DNA of 64,000 bases from Rhynchopus sp. YZ270_cl-10 (Eukaryota; Euglenozoa; Diplonemea; Diplonemida; Diplonemidae): assembly GCA_964035575.1 (NCBI GenBank), contig OZ037838.1, positions 1,674,001-1,738,000 on the forward strand, written 5' to 3'. This document shows positions 1 to 8,895 of the stretch, piece after piece (positions within the stretch are counted from its first letter, which is position 1; every line of letters starts with the position of its first letter). Position numbers and translations under genes: made by a program. Under the pieces are notes generated by a model. It did not search any database. It was not told the origin of the DNA and saw only the letters and a program-made list of their open reading frames with translations.

Positions 1-1
1 C

Positions 2-607
2 GGCTCCTTGCAGTCTGTGTTCGCGTGTGGTGATGTTGTTGTCTCCCGTGGCGAACACGGCGTCTCCGTGTATGACGAAGACCTGACGTTGCTCCGCACT
101 CTCTCGCATCACAAAGGGTGCTGGCTCGTAGCAGTGTCTGACTGTGGTGGGTGGGTGATCACCTCCTCCACGAGGGAGGAGAAGGTAAGTCTGTGGGATG
201 TGAACACAGGTGAAGCTGTGGCATGTGTGCCTGTGGATGCGTGGTGTGTGGCACTTTCACGATCTGCCTCTGTCTTTGCTGTGGAGTGCTCTGGCAACGT
301 GCAGCTCTATGACTGGAGTGGTGCAGCTCTTCGCACTATTGATGTGGGTGGGGATGTCGAGGGCATGCAGTTCACCCCGTGTGGGAAGTACCTTGTGGTG
401 AGGGTAGAGGGTACGGATTCTGATGATGACACAGATGACGATCACAATACACCCCTGCACCAGTATGATGTGGCGACCATGTCCTGTGTGCGTGTGATAC
501 CAAATGTCCAACGGTTTGCGATATCGCCGTGTTCACGTGTGGTTGTGGTATTGGAAGAAGATGGCAACATTGCGACGAGACATCTATACCCACACAACAG
601 TGAGTGA
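2..607 (+). CDS. Ubl-propeller family protein, 3' part (5' end outside the window)
   Basis: The reading frame enters from the left edge and ends in TGA after 201 residues. It holds blades 3 to 7 of the seven-bladed propeller described at 2380. The blade turns read ACGD, DCGG, RSAS, PCGK and PCSR, so four of the five visible turns carry the family cysteine. Blade 6 contains an acidic loop of alternating D residues just before HQYDVATMSC. The C-terminus is of the HLYPHNSE class. No frame break is visible in the part seen. Role unknown; a protein-binding scaffold is inferred from the propeller fold. Confidence 0.8.
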   Translation, partial: GSLQSVFACGDVVVSRGEHGVSVYDEDLTLLRTLSHHKGCWLVAVSDCGGWVITSSTREEKVSLWDVNTGEAVACVPVDAWCVALSRSASVFAVECSGNVQLYDWSGAALRTIDVGGDVEGMQFTPCGKYLVVRVEGTDSDDDTDDDHNTPLHQYDVATMSCVRVIPNVQRFAISPCSRVVVVLEEDGNIATRHLYPHNSE

Positions 608-787
608 TGTGTGACCAGGGGAGGGTGGTGATGAATATAACCCAGGGTACCAACAAAAACACCCAAGACCCTCAAAACACTCCCAAAAGCTCTCTTTTTA
701 GCCTTGTTGCACATATTCTCTCTTCTTGTCATTGCGAAGTGACACCACACTAACCATCACATCAAACAAAACAGACCCCTTAACAAC

Positions 788-1947
788 ATGATGGATGTGA
801 CCTTTGTGCTGGAAGAGTCAGGTGTGACTGCGACAGTGGAGGTGCCGTGCGAGGCGGACGCTGCAGCGGCAAAGGAGGTTGCGTGCACGGCGCTTGCTGT
901 CTCGCCTGCGTCTGTCGAGATGCGCATCGGCACGCAGGTGCTGGAGGGGACGTGCCGTCTGCAGGACACTGCGTTTGATTCAGGGATGCAGGTTGTGCTT
1001 GCCTGTCCTCGCTTTGCCGACATCAAGTGTCCTGCTGAGTACCGTACATGGCAGAGCTTATCCCACTTCTCGTTGTCTCCTTGTGGAACGCTCTGCCTCT
1101 ATTTGCACTTTAAAGGTTTCAATCTCAGTGTCGGTTCCAGTTTTGGTGCCATCGGCTTTGACACAGAAACCTTCGAGACTACCTTCAAGTTTGAAACCGA
1201 ACTTGGTGGGCTAGGTCCAGCTGCCATCTCACGGTGCAAGACACACTGCTACATGGCGTTTAAGCATTATCTTGCCAAGGTTGCGCTTCCGGGTGGGGAG
1301 GTGGTCCGCAAAGTCGACGGCCTCTCGACGTCGGTGTTTGCGTGTGGCGATGTTGTTGTCTCGCAAGGCACAGACTGCGTCTCTGTGTATGACGAAGACC
1401 TGACGTTGCTCCGCTCTCTCTCACACGAAGGATACAGGAAGGTGGCAGTGTCGGGCTGTGGTGGTGGGTGATCACCTCCTCCTTCACGGAGCAAAACGCA
1501 CGTCTGTGGGATGTGAACACAGGTGAAGCTGTGGCATGTGTGCCTGCGGATGGGAGTCATGTGGCGCTTTCACGGTGTGCCTCTGTCTTTGCTGTGGAGT
1601 GCTCTGGCAACGTGCAACTCTACGACTGGAGTGGTGCGGCTCTTGGCAGCTTCGATAAAGGGCAGTTTCGCGTCTCTTGCATGCGCTTCACTCCGTGTGG
1701 GAAGTACGTCGTTGTTGCGTTTGTGAGCGGTAGGTATGACGGTTCTGAAGAGCACACCCGTATGACACACCAGTATGATGTGGCGACCATGTCCTGTGTG
1801 CATGTGATACCAAATGCCTACGAAGCATTTGTGATATCGACGTGTTCACATGTGGTTTTATTAGAGTCAGGAGAAAGTGACGACCTTGTGTCACAGCATC
1901 TGTACCCCTACTTGAGTGATGTTTCGGATGAAAACAGAGAAGAGTAG
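788..1947 (+). pseudogene. Ubl-propeller copy with a frameshift in blade 4
   Basis: The gene starts at tandem ATGs (788, 791) behind a 'module i' 5' flank. Ubl and blades 1-3 are normal, then the frame is lost near 1460. Paralogues read TGTGGTGGGTGGGTGATC at this place and this copy is one base shorter, giving a stop at 1471. The rest of blade 4 and blades 5-7 continue in another frame to a stop at 1947. All seven blade turns carry Cys. The tail is of the VSQHLYPYLSDVSDENREE class. The intact half would encode a truncated Ubl plus three blades. An assembly error cannot be excluded, since the site is a run of G and T repeats. Confidence 0.8.
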
Positions 1948-2130
1948 CCCTGATGAGCACAACAGCGTGCAGCTCTATGATTGTAGCAGTGCGGCTCTTT
2001 GCAGCTTTGATGAAGCATGGGCACGTCTGGATGCGTATCCTCCTCCTCTCACCCGTACTTCAGGACGCGCGTTTTGGGGGTTTTCGGGACTTTTGGGGTT
2101 TGAAATATTTAATGGATGGATGGAAGAAAA
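1948..2130 (+). other. 3' flank with a decayed propeller fragment
   Basis: Just after the stop, bases 1966-2010 still read like blade 5 (VQLYDCSSAALCSFD against the normal VQLYDWSGAALGSFD), although the next gene lies beyond. The same relic follows the stop at 63610, and a shorter one follows 59215. A TTTTGGGG-rich stretch ('acttcaggacgcg...ttttggggttt') follows and also recurs at 34945 and 63710. AATAAA at about 2166 may be a polyadenylation signal. Confidence 0.6.
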
Positions 2131-2194
2131 TGCCGATGGACTGAGCGATCAACAAACAACCAATCAATAAAGAAGGGGGTATTTCATTTTGATA

Positions 2195-2379
2195 TACCGG
2201 TATTGAGGATAACGACCACACCACCCTTTACCTCTCTTTTTCGCTTTTGCTTTGTTCAAACCCTCGTTTGTTCTGTGCTGGTGGAATCGAGAACAACGAA
2301 ACCATCACAAACACACAAAACAAAACAACCCACACCTCATCTCCTCCCAACAGAGGTGGAACAAGAAGAAGACAAAACA
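2195..2379 (+). promoter_or_regulatory. Module iii 5' flank (shared promoter/5'UTR block)
   Basis: The block runs from 'gataacgaccacaccaccc' through a pyrimidine-rich tract to 'ctcctcccaacag' and 'aggtggaacaagaagaag', ending at the ATG. Near-copies lie before the start codons at 58072 (3' part), 59539 and 62447. A variant lies before 27345, and the 5' half lies before the Ubl-LRR gene at 11677 and in the chimera at 3861. Two pyrimidine/C-rich stretches end in CAG and could be splice acceptors. Function is inferred from position and conservation only. Confidence 0.5.
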
Positions 2380-3531
2380 ATGGATGTGACCCTTGTGCTG
2401 GAAGAGTCAGGCGTGACTGCGACAGTGGAGGTGCCGTGCGAGGCGGACGTTGCAGCGGCAAAGGAGGTTGCGTGCACGGCGCTTGCTGTCTCGCCTGCGT
2501 CTGTCGAGATGCGCATCGGCACGCAGGTGCTGGAGGGGACGTGCCGTCTGCAGGACACTGCGTTTGATGCAGGGGTGCAGGTTGTGCTTGCCCGCCGCTT
2601 TGCCGACATCAAGTGTCCTGCTAAACACAGTGTGCCGGAAGACTTGTGTAACTTCTCGTTGTCTCCTTGTGGAACGCTCTGTCTCTATTTCCACTTGAAA
2701 TATTTTTCCAATCCCGATGGTGGTATCGGTAGTACCGGCGTCGGCTTTTACACAGAAACCTTCGAGACTGCCTTCAAGTTTGAAATCGAATTCGGTGGGC
2801 TTGGTCCAGCTGCCATCTCACGGTGCAAGACACACTGCTACATGGCGTTCAGGCGTTGTCTTGCCAAGGTTGCGCTTCCGGGTGGGGAGGTGGTCCGCAA
2901 GGTCGAAGGCAACTCTACGTGGGTGTTTGCGTGTGGTGGTGTTGTTGTCTCCCAAGGTGAAGACGGCGTCTCTGTGTATGACGAAGACCTGACGTTGCTC
3001 CGCTTTCTCTCACACACAGGGTGCAACGAGGGGTATGGAAACGGCATGGCAGTGTCTGACTGTGGTGGGTGGGTGATCACCTCCTCCAACACTGAGCAGA
3101 ACGTACGTCTGTGGGATGTGAACACGGGTGAAGCTGTGGCATGTGTTCCTGCAGATGGGAGACACGTGGCCTATTCACGGTGTGCCTCTGTCTTTGCTGT
3201 GGAGTGCTCTGACAAAGTGCAGCTCTATGACTGGAGTGGTGCGGCTCTTCGCAGTGTTGATGTGGATGGGGATGTCGGGGATATGCAGTTCACCCCGTGT
3301 GGGAAGTACCTTGTGGTTAGGGTAGAGGGTACAGAATCGGAATACGATTCTGATGATGACACAGAGGACAATTACAATACACCCCTGCACCAGTATGATG
3401 TGGCGACCATGTCCTGTGTGCGTGTGATACCACATGCCCGACGGTTTGTGATAGCACCGTGTTCACGTGTGGTTTTGTTTGAGTCAGGAGATAGTTACGA
3501 CCTTGTGTCACAGCATTTGTACCCCTACTGA
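2380..3531 (+). CDS. Ubl-propeller family protein (reference copy, all seven turn cysteines)
   Basis: A 383-residue protein. Residues 1-72 align with ubiquitin: a first strand of the form MDVTLVLEESG, helix region ADVAAAKEVACTALAVSP, then a strand resembling the ubiquitin segment around LIFAGKQLEDG, and a last strand VQVVLARR. There is no terminal GG, so it is an integral Ubl, not a processed modifier. Residues about 80-383 form seven WD40-like blades, clearest in blade 4 (GGWVITSS...RLWDVNTGEAVACV). Each blade has its strand a-b turn as x-x-Cys: SPCG, SRCK, FACG, SDCG, SRCA, TPCG, APCS. I chose the MDVT start because all paralogues share it and homology begins there; the upstream frame is open but is the 5' module. 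Intracellular scaffold or substrate-receptor role is inference. Confidence 0.88.
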   Translation: MDVTLVLEESGVTATVEVPCEADVAAAKEVACTALAVSPASVEMRIGTQVLEGTCRLQDTAFDAGVQVVLARRFADIKCPAKHSVPEDLCNFSLSPCGTLCLYFHLKYFSNPDGGIGSTGVGFYTETFETAFKFEIEFGGLGPAAISRCKTHCYMAFRRCLAKVALPGGEVVRKVEGNSTWVFACGGVVVSQGEDGVSVYDEDLTLLRFLSHTGCNEGYGNGMAVSDCGGWVITSSNTEQNVRLWDVNTGEAVACVPADGRHVAYSRCASVFAVECSDKVQLYDWSGAALRSVDVDGDVGDMQFTPCGKYLVVRVEGTESEYDSDDDTEDNYNTPLHQYDVATMSCVRVIPHARRFVIAPCSRVVLFESGDSYDLVSQHLYPY

Positions 3532-3860
3532 GCGATGCAGTGCACCCTGTGTGGGAAGTACCTCCTCGCTGTCGCTGAGTACTGCGGTGTGTTGCTATCG
3601 TGCGTTGCATCAGTATTTGCGTTGCACCCTCTACCTACTGGCCTGTGAGGGAATTCATTTTGAGACATTTTGAGTCATTTTTAGTAAACACGTAGTATTT
3701 GACAAAATGCTCGAGACCCTCGTTCAGGCAAACACAACCATATCGTAAATCAAGTCGAAGAAGAAAAAAATGGTGGAAGCGAACAACCTTTACTTTCCCC
3801 CCCGTTTATAGTCTTTTGAGCAACAAGCAAAGAGGAACAAGTCTCTCGAGCATTTTCACG
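3532..3860 (+). other. 3' flank with decayed blade 5-6 fragments
   Basis: Bases 3535-3590 can be read as MQCTLCGKYLLAVAEYCG, a worn copy of blade 6 (MQFTPCGKYLVV). Bases 3592-3625 read LSCVASVFALH, like blade 5 (LSRSASVFAVE). The same relic block follows copies at 27048 and 62136, and parts follow 30199 and 59215. It is followed by 'gtgagggaattcattttgagacattttgag', which leads into module iii elsewhere. No gene is seen in 3660-3860. Confidence 0.55.
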
Positions 3861-4135
3861 ATAACGACCACACCACCCTTTTACTTCTCTTTTTCACTTT
3901 TGCTTTGTTAAGACCCTCTTCTGTTGGTGGAAACTACAGACACAACGAAAACATCACAACACACATAACAACGCACATCTCATCTCCTTCTACCCACATT
4001 GAGTTGCAGCCACAACCACAACCTACCACACCCTCTCTAGCCCACCCTGTTTTGCACCTTTTCGCCCTTTTCCAGAAAAAGATAAAGCAACAAAAAAGCA
4101 GCACCAAAACACGAGACCACTGACCTTTGTTTTGC
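3861..4135 (+). promoter_or_regulatory. Duplicate of the Ubl-LRR gene 5' flank
   Basis: This stretch closely matches 11265-11570, the DNA in front of the Ubl-LRR gene. Shared parts include 'cacattgagttgcagccac', the stretch around 'ccctgttttgcacc' and the end around 'cacgagaccactgacc'. Here it is not followed by an LRR gene but abuts a propeller 3' fragment at about 4150. Confidence 0.6.
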
Positions 4136-4149
4136 TCCACTTCTATACC

Positions 4150-4371
4150 TGGTACCTTGTGGTGGGGGTAGAGGGTACGGAATCTGATGATGACACAGAT
4201 GACGATCCCAAGAAACCCCTGCACCAGTATGATGTGGCGACCATGTCCTGTGTGCGTGTGTTACCGCAATGCACAGATGCATTTGCGATATCACCGTGTT
4301 CACGTGTTGTGGTACTCGAAGAAGATGGCAAAATTATAACAAGACATTTGTACCTACACAACAGTGTGTGA
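4150..4371 (+). pseudogene. 3' fragment of a Ubl-propeller gene (blades 6-7)
   Basis: Homology begins in mid-blade 6 (YLVVGVEGTESDDDTDDD), continues through HQYDVATMSCVRV and blade 7 (FAISPCSRVVVLEEDG), and stops at TGTGA at 4371. The Ubl and blades 1-5 are missing. The upstream breakpoint joins it to an LRR-gene type 5' flank, so this is a chimeric locus made by recombination between two gene families. No ATG in frame precedes the fragment; expression as a protein is doubtful. Confidence 0.7.
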
Positions 4372-4489
4372 CCAGGGGAGGGGAGGGTGGGTGGTGATGA
4401 ATATAACCCAAGTGCTAACAAAACAACCCAAGACTTTCAAAAACCCCCAAAAGCTTTCTTCTCTCTAACGCTGTTGCAGGAACATGTAT

Positions 4490-4562
4490 TCTCCCTTCTT
4501 ATTTGTCATTGCGAAGTGACACCACCAACCCTCACATCAAACACAACAGACCCCTTAACAAT
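4490..4562 (+). promoter_or_regulatory. Module i 5' flank
   Basis: The block 'cttatttgtcattgcgaagtg' plus 'acaccaccaacc' ending 'aaacacaacagaccccttaacaat' precedes a double ATG. Versions lie before the starts at 788, 9845, 24225 and 61042. The CAG 12 to 16 bases before the ATG could be a splice acceptor. Confidence 0.45.
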
Positions 4563-5714
4563 ATGATGGATGTGACCTTTGTGCTGGAAGAGTCAGGCGT
4601 GACTGCGACAGTGGAGGTGCCGTGCGAGGCGGACGTTGCAGCGGCAAAGGAGGTTGCGTGCACGGCGCTTGCTGTCTCGCCTGCGTCTGTCGAGATGCGC
4701 ATCGGCACGCAGGTGCTGGAGGGGACGTGCCGTCTGCAGGACACTGCGTTTGATGCAGGGGTGCAGGTTGTGCTTGCCTGCCGCTTTGCCGACATCAAGT
4801 GTCCTGCTGAGTACAGTGTAGAGGCTCCAACTGGTGGGCAGGGGATTAATGTATATCTTTTATCGCTGTCTCCTTGTGGAGCACTCTGCCTCTTTGCACA
4901 GACGGGGGGATATGTCACCGGCCTCGATACAAAAATCTTCAAGACTGCCTTCAACTTCAAAGTAGACATTGAGGTGTACGGTGCACCCGCCATCTCACGA
5001 TGCAATACACGCTGCTACCTGGCGTGTGGGGATTGCCTTCTCGAGGTCGCACCTCCGGGTGGGGAGGTGCTCCGCAAAGTCGACGGCCCTTCGTACGAAG
5101 TGGTCGCGTGTGGTGGTGTTGTTGTCTCCCAAGGCGAAGGAAGCGTCTCTGTGTATGACGAAGACTTGACGTTGCTCCGCTCTCTCAGACACAAGGGGTG
5201 CACCGAGTGGGGCGGGAGCGTGGCAGTGTCTGACTGTGGTGGGTGGGCCATCTCTTCCTCCTTCAGTGAGAAGAATGCACGTCTGTGGGATGTGAACACA
5301 GGTGAAGCTGTGGCATGTGTGCCTGTGTCAAGGTGCGCTGTAGCTCTTTCAAGCTCTGCCTCTGTCTTTGCTGTAAGGATCAATGTGGGTCGTATGGCCG
5401 CGACACCGAGTGTGCAGCTCTACGACTGGAGTGGTGCGTCCCTTCAGAACGTCACTATCTCTGGCGATGTACGTGACCTGCGATTCACCCCGTGTGGGAA
5501 GTACCTTGTGGTCCGTGTACGAAAGCGTACCGACGATGGCGAACTACATGCAGAGCTGCAACAGTATGATGTGGCGACTATGTCCTGTGTGCATGTGATA
5601 CCGGACGTCACCGGTTACTCATTTGCGATATCACCGTGTTCGCGTGTGGTTATGTTTCTATCATCCGACAACACCACCATTGTGACAAGACATCTGCACC
5701 CCCACAACGTGTGA
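4563..5714 (+). CDS. Ubl-propeller family protein
   Basis: A 383-residue protein starting at the double ATG of module i. The Ubl is of the common type. Blade turns are SPCG, SRCN, VACG, SDCG, SSSA, TPCG and SPCS, so six of seven carry Cys. Differences from the reference copy cluster after the Ubl (residues about 82-125) and in the blade 5-6 loop, where an insertion of the form RINVGRMAATPS precedes VQLYDWSG. The C-terminus is HLHPHNV. No frame break is seen. It lies between a chimeric fragment and the long variant at 6075, all in the same direction. Confidence 0.87.
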   Translation: MMDVTFVLEESGVTATVEVPCEADVAAAKEVACTALAVSPASVEMRIGTQVLEGTCRLQDTAFDAGVQVVLACRFADIKCPAEYSVEAPTGGQGINVYLLSLSPCGALCLFAQTGGYVTGLDTKIFKTAFNFKVDIEVYGAPAISRCNTRCYLACGDCLLEVAPPGGEVLRKVDGPSYEVVACGGVVVSQGEGSVSVYDEDLTLLRSLRHKGCTEWGGSVAVSDCGGWAISSSFSEKNARLWDVNTGEAVACVPVSRCAVALSSSASVFAVRINVGRMAATPSVQLYDWSGASLQNVTISGDVRDLRFTPCGKYLVVRVRKRTDDGELHAELQQYDVATMSCVHVIPDVTGYSFAISPCSRVVMFLSSDNTTIVTRHLHPHNV

Positions 5715-5770
5715 TGTTCATGCTTTGGCGGCAGAAGCCTGCGTCTTGCCACCACACACCTATCCAGTGA

Positions 5771-5890
5771 TGGCAGATCTGCATCCACGAGCAAGACACC
5801 GCAGACCACCTTGTCGCAGCCGAACACCACATCGCCTCCCGCCAGGCCGCCCTCGTCGCCCTCCACACAGAGATGTGCGCCATGGTGAGA
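5771..5890 (+). pseudogene. Possible relic coding segment, unrecognised helical protein
   Basis: Between two propeller genes one frame reads without stops as a Gln/Ala/His-rich helical stretch (…EQDTADHLVAAEHHIASRQ…), with GC-rich third positions unlike the neighbouring flanks. It has a stop just upstream and no start codon. It may be a fragment of another gene left by rearrangement. I do not recognise a family. Confidence 0.25.
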
Positions 5891-5949
5891 CCTATTCATG
5901 TGCTCACTGCCGTTCATTTTTGTCCTGTACCCCAGAACTTTTACCCCAA

Positions 5950-6074
5950 CCCAAAACAACGACCCCCATCCCTCGCCCCCTCTTTCCACGTGTCCACCCT
6001 CTCAGCTCCTTCAACTGTCCACCCAACAGAATAATATTATTAAATTGCAGCATACCAACACAGCTCTTGAAACA
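5950..6074 (+). promoter_or_regulatory. Module ii 5' flank with the 'CCACGTGTCCACC' block
   Basis: The core 'cgacccccatccctcg' followed by 'cccctctttccacgtgtccacc' is found here, before 25954 and 29105, and within the longer flanks at 38575, 39290, 46265, 48710, 49305, 53105 and 53755. It contains the E-box-like palindrome CACGTG. In this module it leads to 'cacagctcttgaaaca' and the ATG. A CCAACAG or CTACAG lies 25-50 bases before the start. Confidence 0.5.
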
Positions 6075-8366
6075 ATGATGGATGTGACCTTTGTGCTGGA
6101 AGAGTCAGGCGTGACTGCGACAGTGGAGGTGCCGTGCGAGGCGGACGTTGCAGCGGCAAAGGAGGTTGCGTGCACGGCGCTTGCTGTCTCGCCTGCGTCT
6201 GTCGAGATGCGCATCGGCACGCAGGTGCTGGAGGGGACGTGCCGTCTGCAGGACACTGCGTTTGATGCAGGGGTGCAGGTTGTGCTTGCCCGCCCTCGCT
6301 TGGCCGACATCAAGTGTCCTGCTCAGTACAGTACCAAGGGGGGTGCAGAACACTTGTCACTCTCGCGTTGTGGAACGCTCTGCATTTATAGAGAGTGGAG
6401 TGGGCATGTTGGCGGTTTCGACACAGAAACCTTCGACACTGTCTTCTCGTTCAAAGTGCACACTACCGACTACGGGGAAACTATCACGGCTCCACCTGCC
6501 ATCTCGCAGTGCAAGACACGCTGCTACCTGGCGTGTGGGGATGACTTACGCATGGTTGCGCTTCCGGGTGGGGAGGTGCTCCGCAAAGTTGACGACTACT
6601 CGCATTCAGTCTTCGCTTGTGGTGGTGTTGTTGCCTCGAAGGGCAAAGACGGCGTCTCTGTGTATGACGAAGACCTGACGTTGCTCCGCTTCCTCCCGCA
6701 CGAGTGTATGACGCTCCGGTGTATGAATATACGGGTTTACGGGTTTGCGGGTTTGCACGTAGAGCGCTGGCTCGGGCACATGGCACTGTCTGACTGTGGT
6801 GGATGGGTGATCACCTCCTCCCTCAGTGAGAACAACGTCCGTCTGTGGGATGTGAACACAGGTGTTGCTGTTGCATGTGTGCCTATCGAAGGTAGTTGCT
6901 ATGCAGTGGCGCTTTCTTCGTCTGCCGCTGTCTTTGCTGTGGGGGTGAACAACCTCTATGATTGGAGTGGTGCGGCTCTTCGTAGTGTTGATGTGGATAG
7001 TGGTGCCTTGGGCATGCAGTTCACCCCGTGTGGGAAGTACCTTGTGGTCAAGGTATTTGCGGATGATGATGTTGAACACGATGATGGTGATGGTGATTAC
7101 GATGTCCAACTGCACCAGTATGATGTGGCGACCATGTCCTGTGTGCGTGTGTTACCACCACAAAGCCGTGGGTCATTTGCGATATCGCCGTGTTCACGTG
7201 TTGTTGTGGTTATGCAACCAGATGGCGTCATTGTTACAAAACATCTGTACCCACACAACGTTGATGAGGAGGACTTCTGGAAGAAGGACTCTGTCGTGGC
7301 ACGCGACATGCTCCTTCATGAGCACGGCATCGATGTTGCTTCTCCACTGCCTGCCTGCTCCTATCCGTCAAGCACATTTGAGTACCATCTTGAACACATC
7401 CTCAAAAACGACAACCCAGACCAGCTTGACCTGCTCCTCCGCAGCAAGCTGGACGGGAGTACAGGGCTGACTCTGCAGCGTGCAGTGCAATGCGCAGCAC
7501 ACCGCTGCGTCGATGTGATGCTCGATGGGTTTGAACGTTCTCCAGACGATACTGCTCATGCATTGCGTAGCTCCGCATCGCACTGTTGGGGCCACGAGGA
7601 CACACCAGGGAAGGTTCTCTGCGTGCTTCGTATTTTAAGACACTGCAGGGAGCAGGGTGTGGTGGTGGATCAGCCCCAGATACTGCAGGACACATTCAAG
7701 GGCCTGATATCGAGCAGCGCAGCACACCCGAAGCTCTGCCAACTTCTCATGCGCATGGGTGCGGCAGTCACCCTCGATGTCATTCTCTCTGCACACGACG
7801 TGCATTTATCGTTTCTTCAGTCCTGCGACATCTCTCCAGACATTCTCCTTACAGGCCCCAGCAGGGGTCCTGCTGGATGGGCGACACTCAGAAACCTTGA
7901 CGTTGTGCGAAGCCTTCATGCCTCATGGTGCAAACGTGTTGACCCCGATGGTGACGAAGATGCGCAGTGGTACAGAACGATGTCGCATGTTGCGCTCAGT
8001 GGTCGCTGTGCTGATGAACGTATCGTGAAACGCATCTTTGACCTTGCGGTGCAGCTTAACGCACGACGGTGTCGTGCGCTTCCGGCTGACCATGCACAGC
8101 ACAGCCCCTCTGTGATCGGTGCAAGCCGTGTGAACAGTGTCTTCTGTGGCAACAGCGAAGGGCCGCTATGCGAGTCGCCCTGCGACCCAGGTTGCCGCTG
8201 CATCACCTGTTTGGATGAGGAGAGGTATACTGGGAGAAGGTTCTGTCTGGGTGGTGGTGGTGGTGGTGGTTGGCGCAAGGCACCTGCAGTGGTCCGTGCA
8301 CAGCGCAAGGCACGCATAGCACAGCAAATGAGCAGAGCTGCCCAGAGGTGCAGAAGGCAGCGGTAG
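6075..8366 (+). CDS. Long Ubl-propeller protein with a 368-residue C-terminal extension
   Basis: A 763-residue protein. Residues 1-395 are the usual Ubl plus seven blades (turns SRCG, SQCK, FACG, SDCG, SSSA, TPCG, SPCS). Blade 3-4 contains an extra loop of about 20 residues rich in repeated C-M and G-F pairs. Residues 396-763 have no match in other copies. This part is helical, with a stretch resembling weak ankyrin-like pairs (DQLDLLLRSKLDG…VQCAAHRCVDVMLDG), then a Cys cluster (CESPCDPGCRCITC), a run of eight glycines, and an Arg-rich tail ending AAQRCRRQR. The Cys cluster could bind metal and the tail nucleic acid or membrane; both are guesses. Either this is the ancestral long form or a fusion with a downstream gene. 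Confidence 0.85.
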   Translation: MMDVTFVLEESGVTATVEVPCEADVAAAKEVACTALAVSPASVEMRIGTQVLEGTCRLQDTAFDAGVQVVLARPRLADIKCPAQYSTKGGAEHLSLSRCGTLCIYREWSGHVGGFDTETFDTVFSFKVHTTDYGETITAPPAISQCKTRCYLACGDDLRMVALPGGEVLRKVDDYSHSVFACGGVVASKGKDGVSVYDEDLTLLRFLPHECMTLRCMNIRVYGFAGLHVERWLGHMALSDCGGWVITSSLSENNVRLWDVNTGVAVACVPIEGSCYAVALSSSAAVFAVGVNNLYDWSGAALRSVDVDSGALGMQFTPCGKYLVVKVFADDDVEHDDGDGDYDVQLHQYDVATMSCVRVLPPQSRGSFAISPCSRVVVVMQPDGVIVTKHLYPHNVDEEDFWKKDSVVARDMLLHEHGIDVASPLPACSYPSSTFEYHLEHILKNDNPDQLDLLLRSKLDGSTGLTLQRAVQCAAHRCVDVMLDGFERSPDDTAHALRSSASHCWGHEDTPGKVLCVLRILRHCREQGVVVDQPQILQDTFKGLISSSAAHPKLCQLLMRMGAAVTLDVILSAHDVHLSFLQSCDISPDILLTGPSRGPAGWATLRNLDVVRSLHASWCKRVDPDGDEDAQWYRTMSHVALSGRCADERIVKRIFDLAVQLNARRCRALPADHAQHSPSVIGASRVNSVFCGNSEGPLCESPCDPGCRCITCLDEERYTGRRFCLGGGGGGGWRKAPAVVRAQRKARIAQQMSRAAQRCRRQR

Positions 8367-8832
8367 AGTGCCTCCCACAGGCAGACAGAAGGTGTTGCAA
8401 TATATATATTTTTGTCCTTTGTCCCCATTTTTAGATTCAGCAAAGTGTGTAAGTCACGATCACTTTCGCACGTTGCGCACAATGCCAACGCACGCTCTAT
8501 CCTGCCCACACCTTGTTCAGTTGACAGCATATGCGAGACACACATTGTTGTGTTCTGCAGCATCCTGTTGACTTTGCCTTGGTGTCTGCCGGCTCCCTCT
8601 TGCTAACCTGAGCCGCAGGATAGAAACGTTGCGTTCTTCATTGTGCCTTCTCTTGTTTCAAAGTGGATGTGCACATGCATGTGCCAGTTTTTGTTCTTCA
8701 TTTTTAGCGATGTTGTTGTGTGGTAGCCTTTCCTCTCCTCAGCAAGTTTTGTTTTTATTATGACAAATTTGTGTTGGGAAATGATTCAAGTATCTGAGAC
8801 TTTTTGTTTATTCCCCTGCCCTTTTATTGGTG

Positions 8833-8895
8833 GTCCTGGGCTGGACCTTAAATTGCATCCGGGGGTCCGTTCCTCCAGAAACTCTATGAAGGTGT
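8833..8895 (+). repeat. Dispersed repeat, inverse copy at 20338-20402
   Basis: The motif 'ctgggctggaccttaaattg', then 'atccgggg' and 'gaaactctatgaag', is present here on the plus strand and at 20338-20402 on the minus strand, where it lies inside the TIR element 19758-20873. The pair suggests an older mobile sequence. Confidence 0.65.

Noticed and set aside
4532-5005. Minus-strand frames rich in SSTCVPMRISTDAG opposite each Ubl
   Set aside because: They recur opposite every copy only because the Ubl DNA is conserved; they have no independent start, flank or domain.
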